Assembly (NCBI RefSeq): GCF_009495755.1
Contig: NZ_WIBJ01000028.1
Span: 21,588-85,587, forward strand
Direction: 5' to 3'
DNA from: Flavobacterium sp. LMO8
GTDB lineage: Bacteria > Bacteroidota > Bacteroidia > Flavobacteriales > Flavobacteriaceae
DNA: 64,000 nucleotides
Below are positions 6,718 through 15,677 of the stretch, piece by piece. Each line of letters starts with the position of its first letter. The stretch's first letter is position 1. The translations under genes were made by a program, and so were the position numbers. The notes beneath the pieces were generated by a model. The model was not told the DNA's origin, did no database searches, and was given only the letters and a program-made list of their open reading frames with translations.

Positions 6718-9546
6718 TTATTCTACAACAATTTTCTTAGTTAAACTTCTAGAACCATCTTGAATTTTTACTAAATAAACTCCTTGTTGAACATTATCTA
6801 ATTGAATAGTTTCGTTAAACAATCCATTGTTTTGATAATTTTTATTATAAATAACACGTCCTCTCATATCAAATACTGTAATTGCAAGTTTTTGAGCGCT
6901 TGGGGTAAATTGAACAGAGAAACTACCATTGTTTGGATTAGGATATAAATTCACGTTTGATAATTCAAAACTTTCAGTTGGTAAACTTTCTAATCTTGCA
7001 AACGAATAAACTCCTTGAATTCCAGTGGTAAATGTAGCTGTTAATGTAACACCTGATGCTCCAAAAGAACCTATAGATACTGGTTGAACTTCTCTTGTTG
7101 AGCCATCTCTAACTACGTGTAATAAAGATCTGTTATTTCCAGTAGCAGCTTCCCATCCAGCAATTTCTGCTTCAGTAAAGTAGAATGTAATTGTTGCATT
7201 TCCAGAGATAACTCCGATAGGAGTCACCGTAAATTGTTTGTCCATTCTATAATCTAAAACATTAGCAGAAGCACCATATTGTGTTGCGCCAGTTCCTGCA
7301 GAAGAAACATACATATCTGTACAATTGTAGTTAGAATTATCATTTACTTGAATAGTTCCAATAATATTTGAAGTTGCACTATCTCTAAAATTAGTTATTC
7401 CAGTACCTTTAACATTATTTTGACCAGCAGTTGCCATATCGACAGCTGTTTGAATAGCTACATTAATATCGCTCAATACCTGAACATCGTCTAACATAAA
7501 CACAAACTCATCTGAAGATACACATTGAATAGCAATATATACATTTTGATTGTTATATGCAGATAGATCATAAGTATATTCTGTCCATGTTAATGGTGGA
7601 ATTGTATATGGGAAAGGAGAAATTAGTGAGAAACTAGTCGTATTAGTATTCGTAGTTGAAATCAATACTTTAAATCTTTCACCACCATTATAATTAGTAG
7701 TCAAACTTTTAGCCCAAAATTTCAATTGAGAGTTTGTTCCTAAAGCTATTTGAGGTGTAATTGCCCAATCATTATTAGCGTAAGGCGCAACACTTTCATT
7801 GTAACAATAATACCCTTTACTTCCAGAATGAGCATCATATCCTTGTCCTGCAGCACTTGGAGTAGTTGCAGATGGGTTAAATACTATAAATGATCCTGTG
7901 TACCCTTCATTTGGGAAATCATAAGTGTCATCTGTATAAGTAGCATTATTATCTAAATCATAAGTTGTCCAACCACCTACATTTCCTAATGTAAAATCAG
8001 TATACGATTCGAAACCATCGTAAAACACTTGACTTTGTAACATAGTTGGGGTTACAGCTAAATCATCATTTGTTATGGTTAAGCTAAATGTATTTCCGTT
8101 TGGATTCATAATTGCATTTCCTCCAGTAGAAACCGTAAAAGCTATAATTAATTCTTCGTCCGCTTCTATAGCACCATCATTAAGAACTAAAAATTCTAAA
8201 TTTCTATCGGCTGTTGAACCTGAAGTAAATGTTACAGACGGAGTTGTTAAAACTATATCATTTAAATTTGCTGTAGAAGCTCCATCAATAGCAAATGTTA
8301 CTGTTGCATCTGCTGAAGGTGCAATATCTATACTTAATGGGATTGTAAAAATTGTGCCTGAACAAGCATTACCTTCAATCACAGATTTTGCTGCTCTTTG
8401 TTCACACGCTTGTCTTTTAAATTGAATATATGGTGCTGCAACAACATCACATACAGTTGATGTTAATAAATCATCTCGACGTGGTGAGTTCATTAACACA
8501 GCTAACATTCTATCTTTTTGATCTTGTGTAAAAATACTCATACAGGTATCATCTGTATAATCCATGTAGTTTTGAACTTGATCATTAACATCTACAGGAG
8601 TGTCTGTACAGCTATTTGTTGTAGGGCAACCAAAGTTTGCAGCATCAGATAATGGAGTATCTGCACAAAAATCATCTACTCCACAACCGCCATCACCCCA
8701 AATATGGCGTAAACCAAACATATGTCCTACTTCATGAGTCATAGTTCTTCCTTTGTCATAAGGCGCATTAAAAGATCCAGATGCGTAAGAACTTGATCCC
8801 CAAGTATCAAATGCACAAACAACACCATCTGTAGAAGCTTCACCTGTAATGCAATCTTCAGCAGGCATACCTTGTAATCCAGAACCAGTTGGGAATTGTG
8901 CATACCCTAAAACACCACTTAGATCACCGCCAAATCTAAATGTCCACATGTTTAAATACTTAGTTGGATCCCAAATTGTAGTTGCTTTAGCTGCTTCAAC
9001 AGCTGCACCATTAAAATTGGCTGTTCCTAAGTTTTGTCTGTCAATTCCATTGGTTGGATTCCCAGCTGGGTCAACTTGCGCCATACAAAACTCAATAGTA
9101 GTATCAACTCCAGCTCCATCACCGGGAGTTCCTGGCAATTTTCTGAAATCTTCATTAAAAACTTGTATTTGAGATAAAACTTGAGCGTTTGAAATATTTT
9201 CTCCTGAGCCTATTGCGTCTCCATTATGAATTACGTGAACTACAACAGGAATTCGAATAACAGAAGGTAATCTACCATCTCTTCTTTTTCTTTTGATTTC
9301 CTCAATTTTTGGAGCCAACCAAGCTTCAAACACATCGTCTTTTGGAGCAATAGCTCTAGCTTGTTTACTTTTCATGTACTCAGTAGTGGCACATCTCACT
9401 ATGCCATTTGGAGCAAAAGTTCTAGCAGTTGCTAAACCTTGTTCGAAAGTTTCACTATTTCTTGAGCTGACATTGTTTGCTGTTTTTTGAGAAAACATTA
9501 ATACGCCAGAAAAAAGAAATAATCCTGAAAGTAAAATTCTTTTCAT
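6718..9546 (-). CDS. Secreted M43 (pappalysin-like) zinc metalloprotease, T9SS type A cargo
   Basis: A 942-residue secreted protease. The signal peptide is residues 1-20 (MKRILLSGLFLFSGVLMFSQ). The zinc motif HEVGHMFGLRH is at 271-281, followed by IWGD, with its Met-turn Met at about 328 (QNYMDYTDDTCMS). Cys pairs such as GGCGVDDFCADTP resemble cytophagalysin-type M43 enzymes. A Calx-beta-like domain follows (about 380-500), then a choice-of-anchor/MAM-like beta domain (about 510-690). The T9SS type A tail starts at NLYPNPNNGSF and ends TKKIVVE. The promoter element TACATTTG lies 28 nt upstream. The catalytic half is strikingly close to the 17,167-21,459 gene, even at the DNA level around the zinc site, so the two are recent paralogues. 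Extracellular protein or peptide digestion is the likely role; the substrate is unknown. Confidence 0.9.
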   Translation of the reverse strand: MKRILLSGLFLFSGVLMFSQKTANNVSSRNSETFEQGLATARTFAPNGIVRCATTEYMKSKQARAIAPKDDVFEAWLAPKIEEIKRKRRDGRLPSVIRIPVVVHVIHNGDAIGSGENISNAQVLSQIQVFNEDFRKLPGTPGDGAGVDTTIEFCMAQVDPAGNPTNGIDRQNLGTANFNGAAVEAAKATTIWDPTKYLNMWTFRFGGDLSGVLGYAQFPTGSGLQGMPAEDCITGEASTDGVVCAFDTWGSSSYASGSFNAPYDKGRTMTHEVGHMFGLRHIWGDGGCGVDDFCADTPLSDAANFGCPTTNSCTDTPVDVNDQVQNYMDYTDDTCMSIFTQDQKDRMLAVLMNSPRRDDLLTSTVCDVVAAPYIQFKRQACEQRAAKSVIEGNACSGTIFTIPLSIDIAPSADATVTFAIDGASTANLNDIVLTTPSVTFTSGSTADRNLEFLVLNDGAIEADEELIIAFTVSTGGNAIMNPNGNTFSLTITNDDLAVTPTMLQSQVFYDGFESYTDFTLGNVGGWTTYDLDNNATYTDDTYDFPNEGYTGSFIVFNPSATTPSAAGQGYDAHSGSKGYYCYNESVAPYANNDWAITPQIALGTNSQLKFWAKSLTTNYNGGERFKVLISTTNTNTTSFSLISPFPYTIPPLTWTEYTYDLSAYNNQNVYIAIQCVSSDEFVFMLDDVQVLSDINVAIQTAVDMATAGQNNVKGTGITNFRDSATSNIIGTIQVNDNSNYNCTDMYVSSAGTGATQYGASANVLDYRMDKQFTVTPIGVISGNATITFYFTEAEIAGWEAATGNNRSLLHVVRDGSTREVQPVSIGSFGASGVTLTATFTTGIQGVYSFARLESLPTESFELSNVNLYPNPNNGSFSVQFTPSAQKLAITVFDMRGRVIYNKNYQNNGLFNETIQLDNVQQGVYLVKIQDGSRSLTKKIVVE

Positions 9547-9573
9547 TTTTAGGTTAAATTAAAGATTAATTAA

Positions 9574-9581
9574 CAAATGTA
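9574..9581 (-). promoter_or_regulatory. -7 promoter element for the 6,718-9,546 protease
   Basis: Minus-strand TACATTTG fits TAnnTTTG. It leaves a leader of about 20-25 nt before the ATG at 9546. Confidence 0.55.
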
Positions 9582-9750
9582 TAATATTATTTATTGGTTA
9601 TTGTGAAAAAACGTATTTTTTTTAGGAGAGTTGAATTAATACCGTAATATTTCGCTAATTTTTATTAAGAATTTAAGGTGTTAATTATCGTTAATTTAAT
9701 ATTTGATGTTTAAAATTTTAAAAAAAAAATTTTTTATGCTGAATTTTTGT

Positions 9751-9758
9751 TATTTTTG
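9751..9758 (+). promoter_or_regulatory. -7 promoter element for the 9,784 protease
   Basis: TATTTTTG fits TAnnTTTG and lies 25 nt before ATG 9784. It falls downstream of the in-frame ATG at 9703, which argues against that longer start. Confidence 0.6.
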
Positions 9759-9783
9759 CATATTAACCAAATTAAAACATAAA

Positions 9784-12588
9784 ATGAAAAAAATTACTTT
9801 ATTGTCGGTTTTTTTTCTGGGAGTGTTTTCTATACACTCTCAAAATATAGAAAAATCTGCTAAAAAATTTGGAAGAGGATTTTCTGCGGGGGAGACTACT
9901 TCTACTGAGATTTCAAGATGTTCTGCTATGGAATATGAAGCTTATTTAAAGTCTCAATATCCTTCAAGAGAAACTATTTCTGAATTTGAAGCTTGGTTAG
10001 CTCCAAAAATTGAACAATTTAAAGCCGATAGAGCAACAGGAAGAGCTCCTCAAGTTATTTACAATATACCAGTTGTTATACATATTGTTCATAACGGAGA
10101 TTGTTTAGGAACAGGAGAAAACATTACAGATGCACAAGCAGCTTCTCAAATCAAAGTAATGAATGAAGATTTCAGAAGAATGATGGGAACACCAGGTGGT
10201 GCAAACTCAACTGGCTTAGCTGTAGATTGTGAAATTAATTTTTTCTTAGCAAAAAGAGATCCTTTCGGAAATCCTACAACTGGAATAGTTAGACACAACA
10301 TTACTCCTTACTCAAATAATGTTGCTGATGGGGCAGGGGGTCCTGATTGGGAAACTAATGCTGATGTTCAAACTATGAAAACGAACACTATTTGGGATCC
10401 TACTAAGTATTTAAACATGTGGACTATTAGACCAGGAGGATTGCCATTAGCGAGTGGTGGTCTTGAAGGTTTATTAGGATATGCTCAATTTCCAAGTAGC
10501 TCAGGATTATCTGGATTAGCTGTAAATGGTGGTTCTGCAAATACAGACGGAGTTGTAGCTGGTTTTGATGCTATGGGAACTATAGCAGAAGATGATGGTA
10601 CATTTACTATGAACGGTACTTATAATTTAGGAAGAACTATGACACACGAAGTTGGTCACTGGGTAGGTCTTAGACATATTTGGGGAGATGGAAACTGCGC
10701 GGTAGATGATTTTTGTGCAGATACACCTGCTGCTGCTGCTGCAAATTATGGATGTCCTACAGGAACAAACTCTTGCCCAGCTGCAGGTAACGATATGATT
10801 CAGAACTACATGGATTATACTGATGATGCCTGCATGGATACATTTACAAATGATCAAAAGACACGTATGCAAACCGTTATGTCTGTTTCACCTAGAAGGA
10901 ATTCTTTTTCAGCAACTGAATATACAGTTCCTAGTGCAGGAATATTATTTGAGCCAGGTTTAGGTAAATGTGAAAATTTAGTTCAAGAAGGTACTAATTG
11001 TAGCTTTACTGATGTTAGTTTTCCTTTAGAAATAATGAAAGCTCCAACAGCAAATGCTTCTGTGACTTTTACTATAAGTGGTGCAAGTACTGCTTCTAAC
11101 ATGATAGATTATCAAATAATGACACCTACTGTTACCTTTAATACAGGTTCTACAGCAACACAAAATTTAACTATAAGAATATTTAATGATGGTATTTCTG
11201 AAGGATCAGAGACATTATTACTTCAAGCTGTTGTTAACGCTAATGGTGGAGACGCAACAATACTTTCAGATTATTCAACATTAAATATTACAATTATAGA
11301 TAATGACACGGCACCTACAGCTGGATTTAGTACGACTGTTTACTCGGAAAATTTTGATGGTACAATATCTATGAGTGTTAAAGATTTAGACGGAGACACT
11401 AATAATTGGGGTTTTGGAGCTACTGCAAATACAATTGGTTTTGATACAAATTTTGCTTTTTCAAGATCTTGGATATCACCATCTACAGCTCTTAATCCTG
11501 ATAACATTTTATACTCTACTTCATCTTTTACAATGCCAGCTACAGACTCTAATTTGAGTTTTTATGTTGGAACTACTCAAGGAGGGGCCTTTTATTTAGA
11601 GCGTTATTCAGTTTATTTAACTACTGTAAACCCTTCAACGTTAACTACGGCTTCATTAAATGCTATAACTCCTATTATTAATAATTCAGTTTTAGCTGGG
11701 CCAACGCAAAGAAATTTAATTAGTATTCCTGTTCCTTCTAGTTACAATGGGCAAACGGTGTATTTTGTTATAAGACATCACAACACTTTTGATATGAACT
11801 GGATCATGTTAGATGATATTTTAATTGAGAGTACTGGGACAACATTAGTACAAGCAGAAGTTAATACAGCTACAGCTTATCAAGCAACTGTTCCTTCTGC
11901 AGGTACATTTTATGCAAAAGACGCAACATCTGGTGATGTAATTGCTGATGGTACTGCTGATGCTTTCAATTACGGTTGTGTAAATGTTTCTGTAAGTAGA
12001 AGTGTTACTTCAGCTGGAGCTCCAGCAGTTGATTATGGTTCAAATACAGCAAATAACATGAAAGTTATGGCTAAAACAGTTACAGTAACACCAACAACAA
12101 ATAACCCTTCTGGTAATGCTTCATTTAAATTTTATTTTACCGAAGCAGAAATTGCTGCATGGGAAACTGCTACAGGAAATAGCAGAACGGCACTTAAAGT
12201 ATTTAAAGGTGGAGAAACTTCAACTTATACAACTTCTTTAGGAGCATTTGGAAGCAATGTAACACTTTCAGCTTCAACTTCAAGTGGTTTAGGTGGTGTT
12301 TATTATTTTGGTATTGATGCTACTCTTACATCAGATTCTTTTAATCCATTAAATGCTATTTCAATTTACCCTAATCCTACAAATGATATTTTAAATGTTA
12401 ACATTCCATCGGAATTAGGTTCAGATGTAAATTATCAAATTTTAAATTATCTTGGACAAGAAGTTAAATCTGATAGAGTATCTTCAAATAACTTTATGAT
12501 TACTACTTCAAATTTTTCAACTGGAGTGTATTTTATAAAAGTAAATATTGAAGGTTCTACAAAAACTTTAAGATTTATTAAAAATTAA
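9784..12588 (+). CDS. Secreted M43 (pappalysin-like) zinc metalloprotease, T9SS type A cargo
   Basis: A 934-residue secreted protease from ATG 9784. The open frame extends 27 codons further upstream, but that extension spans a TATTTTTG promoter element and would hide the signal peptide MKKITLLSVFFLGVFSIHSQ, so I trim it. The zinc motif HEVGHWVGLRH starts at residue 288. The Met-turn segment is QNYMDYTDDACM. A Calx-beta-like domain (about 395-512), a choice-of-anchor J-like domain and a beta-rich linker follow. The tail beginning SIYPNPTNDILNV is a T9SS type A sorting signal. It is divergent from the 6,718-9,546 paralogue with a 237-bp shared upstream region, so the two could be coregulated. 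It is more diverged than the 6,718/17,167 pair. Confidence 0.9.
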   Translation: MKKITLLSVFFLGVFSIHSQNIEKSAKKFGRGFSAGETTSTEISRCSAMEYEAYLKSQYPSRETISEFEAWLAPKIEQFKADRATGRAPQVIYNIPVVIHIVHNGDCLGTGENITDAQAASQIKVMNEDFRRMMGTPGGANSTGLAVDCEINFFLAKRDPFGNPTTGIVRHNITPYSNNVADGAGGPDWETNADVQTMKTNTIWDPTKYLNMWTIRPGGLPLASGGLEGLLGYAQFPSSSGLSGLAVNGGSANTDGVVAGFDAMGTIAEDDGTFTMNGTYNLGRTMTHEVGHWVGLRHIWGDGNCAVDDFCADTPAAAAANYGCPTGTNSCPAAGNDMIQNYMDYTDDACMDTFTNDQKTRMQTVMSVSPRRNSFSATEYTVPSAGILFEPGLGKCENLVQEGTNCSFTDVSFPLEIMKAPTANASVTFTISGASTASNMIDYQIMTPTVTFNTGSTATQNLTIRIFNDGISEGSETLLLQAVVNANGGDATILSDYSTLNITIIDNDTAPTAGFSTTVYSENFDGTISMSVKDLDGDTNNWGFGATANTIGFDTNFAFSRSWISPSTALNPDNILYSTSSFTMPATDSNLSFYVGTTQGGAFYLERYSVYLTTVNPSTLTTASLNAITPIINNSVLAGPTQRNLISIPVPSSYNGQTVYFVIRHHNTFDMNWIMLDDILIESTGTTLVQAEVNTATAYQATVPSAGTFYAKDATSGDVIADGTADAFNYGCVNVSVSRSVTSAGAPAVDYGSNTANNMKVMAKTVTVTPTTNNPSGNASFKFYFTEAEIAAWETATGNSRTALKVFKGGETSTYTTSLGAFGSNVTLSASTSSGLGGVYYFGIDATLTSDSFNPLNAISIYPNPTNDILNVNIPSELGSDVNYQILNYLGQEVKSDRVSSNNFMITTSNFSTGVYFIKVNIEGSTKTLRFIKN

Positions 12589-12610
12589 AGAGAAAATTGT
12601 TTTATATAAA

Positions 12611-12647
12611 AAAAGAGGACTAATTTTATGTTAGTCCTCTTTTTTTA
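12611..12647 (+). terminator. Terminator after the 9,784 protease gene
   Basis: AGAGGACTAA (12614-12623) pairs perfectly with TTAGTCCTCT (12631-12640), followed by seven T residues. Confidence 0.85.
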
Positions 12648-12659
12648 TATACTAATTTG

Positions 12660-12667
12660 TAGATTTG
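12660..12667 (+). promoter_or_regulatory. -7 promoter element for ribF
   Basis: TAGATTTG fits TAnnTTTG and ends 10 nt before the TTG start codon of ribF, so the mRNA leader would be only a few bases. Confidence 0.5.
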
Positions 12668-12677
12668 TAAAAAAAAA

Positions 12678-13610
12678 TTGAATTCACTTTCATCTATATA
12701 TTGTTTTAAATCAACAAAAAAAAACATTCTTACCCTAGGTACATTTGATGGGGTTCATCTTGGGCATAAATCTATTTTAGATATAATGAAGAAAGCAACC
12801 AAAAATGGCCTTTACGAAAGCATTGTGCTTACATTTTTTCCTCATCCAAGAATGGTATTACAACAAGACTCATCTATCAAATTATTGAATACTATTGATG
12901 AAAAAGCCAATTTGTTAGAAAAATTCGGAATTGATAACTTAATCATTCATCCTTTTGATACGATTTTTTCTAATTTATCAGCTGAGGAATTTGTTAAAGA
13001 AATTTTGGTTGACAAATTAAATATTCACAAAATTATTATTGGCCATGATCATCGTTTTGGGAAAAACAGAACTGCCGACATAAATGATTTAATTGCCTTT
13101 GGGAAAAAATACAATTTCGAGGTCGAGCAGATAGGCGCAAAAGAAGTTGATGAAATTGCTATTAGTTCTACAAAAATAAGAAAATCCCTTTTAGACGGTG
13201 ACATCAAACGAGCAAATCAATATTTAGGATATAATTATTTTATCTCCGGAAAAGTAATTGAAGGTAAAAAAATAGGAAGAACTATCGGCTTTCCAACTGC
13301 CAATATTGAAATTATAGAAGACTATAAATTGCTGCCAAAAAATGGAGTTTACATCGTGTCGAGTAAGATAAAAAACAATTTATATTATGGTATGATGAAC
13401 ATTGGAAACAATCCAACATTAGGTGAAAATGTGCAGTCAATAGAAGTTCACTTTTTTAATTTAGATGAAAATATTTATCAGGAAAATTTACAAATTTCCT
13501 TTTTAGAACATATTCGAGAGGAGCATAAATTTGATTCAATTACTGAATTAAAAAGCCAACTTGAAAACGACAAATCATTTTCAACTGACTATATTCAAAA
13601 ATTAAAATGA
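12678..13610 (+). CDS. ribF: Bifunctional riboflavin kinase/FAD synthetase
   Basis: RibF phosphorylates riboflavin to FMN and adenylylates FMN to FAD in the cytoplasm. The N-terminal adenylyltransferase domain carries LGTFDGVHLGH (about residues 20-30) and IIGHDHRFGKNR (about 128-139). The C-terminal flavokinase domain carries KKIGRTIGFPTANIE (about 197-211). The 310 residues are the normal length. The start is TTG at 12678; the next in-frame ATG is well inside the conserved domain, so a TTG start is the best reading. The stop overlaps the ATG of the next gene by 4 bp, which indicates translational coupling to the HTTM protein. Confidence 0.95.
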   Translation: MNSLSSIYCFKSTKKNILTLGTFDGVHLGHKSILDIMKKATKNGLYESIVLTFFPHPRMVLQQDSSIKLLNTIDEKANLLEKFGIDNLIIHPFDTIFSNLSAEEFVKEILVDKLNIHKIIIGHDHRFGKNRTADINDLIAFGKKYNFEVEQIGAKEVDEIAISSTKIRKSLLDGDIKRANQYLGYNYFISGKVIEGKKIGRTIGFPTANIEIIEDYKLLPKNGVYIVSSKIKNNLYYGMMNIGNNPTLGENVQSIEVHFFNLDENIYQENLQISFLEHIREEHKFDSITELKSQLENDKSFSTDYIQKLK

Positions 13611-14914
13611 AAAACCTATTTCGAGAAATAGATAACAGTCCGTTAATTGTTTTCCGAATATTTTTTGGGTTATTAGTTGCTTGTGAAAGTTTTGGTGCTA
13701 TACTTACAGGTTGGGTAAAACGGGTTTTAATAGACCCTGAGTTTACTTTTTCATTTATTGGATTGGAATGGCTGCAACCTTTGCCTGGTTTTGGAATGTA
13801 TTGCTACTTTTCTTTAATGGGCTTTTTCGGACTAGCCATTATGCTAGGATATCGTTACCGAATTGCCATCATTTCCTATGCCATTTTGTGGGCTGGCGTG
13901 TATTTCATGCAGAAATCTGCTTATAATAATCATTACTATTTATTACTTCTCATAAGTTTTTTACTTATTTTTCTTCCTGCAAATCGATATGCTTCATTAG
14001 ATGTAAAACAAAATCGCATTTCAGAAGAAAAAACAATGCCTTATTGGATAAGTCTTTTATTCATAATTCAAGTTGGGATTGTTTATGTTTATGCCTCTCT
14101 TGCTAAATTTTATCCTGATTGGTTAGATGGCACTTTTACGCGAAACTTATTAGTTGGTTCTACTGAAATAATTGCCTTGAAAAAACTATTTCTTCAAAAA
14201 TGGTTTTATCTGTTTATTGCTTATATGGGAATTATTTTTGATTTGTTAATTGTACCGCTATTGCTATTTAAAAGAACCCGAATAATAGCTTTAATTGCGT
14301 CATTAACTTTTCATATTTTTAATGCGATATTTTTAGAAATTGGGATTTTCCCTTTTTTTGCACTGACTTTTGCTTTATTTTTTTACGAACCCGAAACCAT
14401 TAGGAGAATATTCCTTAAAAAGAAACCAAGTGTTGAAAATGAAAATGTAAACCAAAATTTCTACGGAAAAAAAATTGTTTACTTTTTGATGATTCCGTAT
14501 TTGGTGATTCAGCTTTTACTTCCGTTACGTCATCATTTTATTGAAGGCGATGTACTTTGGACAGAAGAAGGTCATCGATTAAGCTGGCGTATGATGTTAA
14601 GAGAACGTAGTGGTTACATTGTTATTCGTATTAAAGATTTAAAAACTGGTGATGAATCATTTTATGATTACAGTAAAAACCTAACCGATAAGCAAGCCCA
14701 AAACTTAGCCACAAAACCCGATTTCATTTGGCAATACTGCCAACGAATTAAAAAAGAATACAAAGGAAAACCCATAGCAATTTACATTGATTGCAAAAAC
14801 AGCATCAACAGAAAAGAACTAAAAACTTTAATTGACCCAAAATTTGATATGGCTAAAGCCGAATGGGATTGTTTTGGACATAATGAATGGATTGTTTGGA
14901 ATAAAAAATTTTAA
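13607..14914 (+). CDS. HTTM-domain (vitamin K-dependent gamma-carboxylase-like) membrane protein
   Basis: A 435-residue integral membrane protein with about nine hydrophobic segments between residues 15 and 310, followed by a hydrophilic C-terminal domain. The pattern (N-terminal LIVFRIFFGLLVACESFG, the histidine-rich NNHYYLLLL, and LLPLRHHFIEGDVLWTEEGHRLSWRMMLRE) matches bacterial HTTM proteins related to vitamin K-dependent gamma-glutamyl carboxylase. Whether bacterial members carboxylate proteins is not established. It overlaps ribF by 4 bp, so the two genes are co-translated. No close metabolic link between them is evident beyond genome context. Confidence 0.85.
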   Translation: MKNLFREIDNSPLIVFRIFFGLLVACESFGAILTGWVKRVLIDPEFTFSFIGLEWLQPLPGFGMYCYFSLMGFFGLAIMLGYRYRIAIISYAILWAGVYFMQKSAYNNHYYLLLLISFLLIFLPANRYASLDVKQNRISEEKTMPYWISLLFIIQVGIVYVYASLAKFYPDWLDGTFTRNLLVGSTEIIALKKLFLQKWFYLFIAYMGIIFDLLIVPLLLFKRTRIIALIASLTFHIFNAIFLEIGIFPFFALTFALFFYEPETIRRIFLKKKPSVENENVNQNFYGKKIVYFLMIPYLVIQLLLPLRHHFIEGDVLWTEEGHRLSWRMMLRERSGYIVIRIKDLKTGDESFYDYSKNLTDKQAQNLATKPDFIWQYCQRIKKEYKGKPIAIYIDCKNSINRKELKTLIDPKFDMAKAEWDCFGHNEWIVWNKKF

Positions 14915-14950
14915 TTGCCTATAAAAGAAGACTTTTCAATAGAAATTTGT

Positions 14951-14958
14951 TAAATTTG
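14951..14958 (+). promoter_or_regulatory. -7 promoter element for the 14,985 lipoprotein
   Basis: TAAATTTG fits TAnnTTTG and lies 26 nt before the ATG. The adjoining AAATTTGTT word is tandemly repeated at about 14943-14959. Confidence 0.45.
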
Positions 14959-14984
14959 TTAAAACTATAAAAATTAAGGATATC

Positions 14985-15623
14985 ATGAAAAAAATTAAAT
15001 CTTCTTTATTTGTAATTGCTTGTGCAATTGCATTGTTTAGTTGTAAAGATGAAAAAACAGTTAAAGAAACAGTTAAAGAAACAGAGCCAACTATTGATTC
15101 AATTAAAAACGAAACCCTTTCAACAGCAACAGATTCAATAACAGAACTTCAATCATTTGCAGAAGGAACTACTGATGAAGCCATCGCAGGACAAATTAAA
15201 AACTTCCTAACAAATGTTTTCTTAAAAGATGATTTAGCAAATTTAACAGAAAGCGACAGAAAATTCCAGTTTCAAGTTATCGATCTAAATAATGACGGTA
15301 AAAATGAAATTTTTATAAATTTCATTTCTTCATATTTTTGTGGCTCTGGAGGGTGTTCTATCTTACTAATAGATAGTAATTGGAAAACAATTACATATTT
15401 TACTGTTACATCTACACCACTTTGGATTGAGAAAAAAGGTGCAAATGAATGGGCAACGATTATGGTAAAAAGCCAAGGAGAATTCAAAGAATTAGAAAAT
15501 AAAAATGGCAAATATCCTTCAAATCCTTCTGTTTTACCGAAGTCTAAAAATGATGCCCCAAGCGGAAGTGCACAATTGATTTTTTCAGATGATTTTGCTC
15601 CAGCTAAAACTTTTACTTTTTAA
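14985..15623 (+). CDS. Hypothetical lipoprotein
   Basis: A 212-residue lipoprotein of unknown function. The signal peptide ends in the lipobox LFSC, with Cys at residue 20. A low-complexity spacer containing KETVKETVKETE follows. The folded part contains DLNNDGKNEIFINF, a calcium-loop-like DxNxDGxxE segment of the kind seen in FG-GAP/EF-hand-like secreted proteins, and SYFCGSGGCSILL with two nearby cysteines. It probably resides in the periplasm or on the outer membrane. It has its own TAAATTTG promoter and ends at a bidirectional terminator shared with the M20 dipeptidase gene. I do not recognise a named family. Confidence 0.75.
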   Translation: MKKIKSSLFVIACAIALFSCKDEKTVKETVKETEPTIDSIKNETLSTATDSITELQSFAEGTTDEAIAGQIKNFLTNVFLKDDLANLTESDRKFQFQVIDLNNDGKNEIFINFISSYFCGSGGCSILLIDSNWKTITYFTVTSTPLWIEKKGANEWATIMVKSQGEFKELENKNGKYPSNPSVLPKSKNDAPSGSAQLIFSDDFAPAKTFTF

Positions 15624-15642
15624 TTTGTTTGAAAATAGAAAT

Positions 15643-15677
15643 AAAAAAAATCCCGATGAAAATCGGGATTTTTTTTA
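15643..15677. terminator. Bidirectional terminator
   Basis: AATCCCGAT (15649-15657) pairs with ATCGGGATT (15662-15670), with an A-run before and a T-run after. It separates the convergent lipoprotein and M20 dipeptidase genes and overlaps the dipeptidase 3' end. Confidence 0.85.

Noticed and set aside
9703-9783. Upstream extension of the 9,784 protease
   Set aside because: The extension spans a TATTTTTG promoter and buries the signal peptide.
10627-10872. Minus-strand frame in the third M43 protease
   Set aside because: It overlaps the zinc-site codons of the real gene and has a Cys/Ile-rich composition typical of shadow frames.
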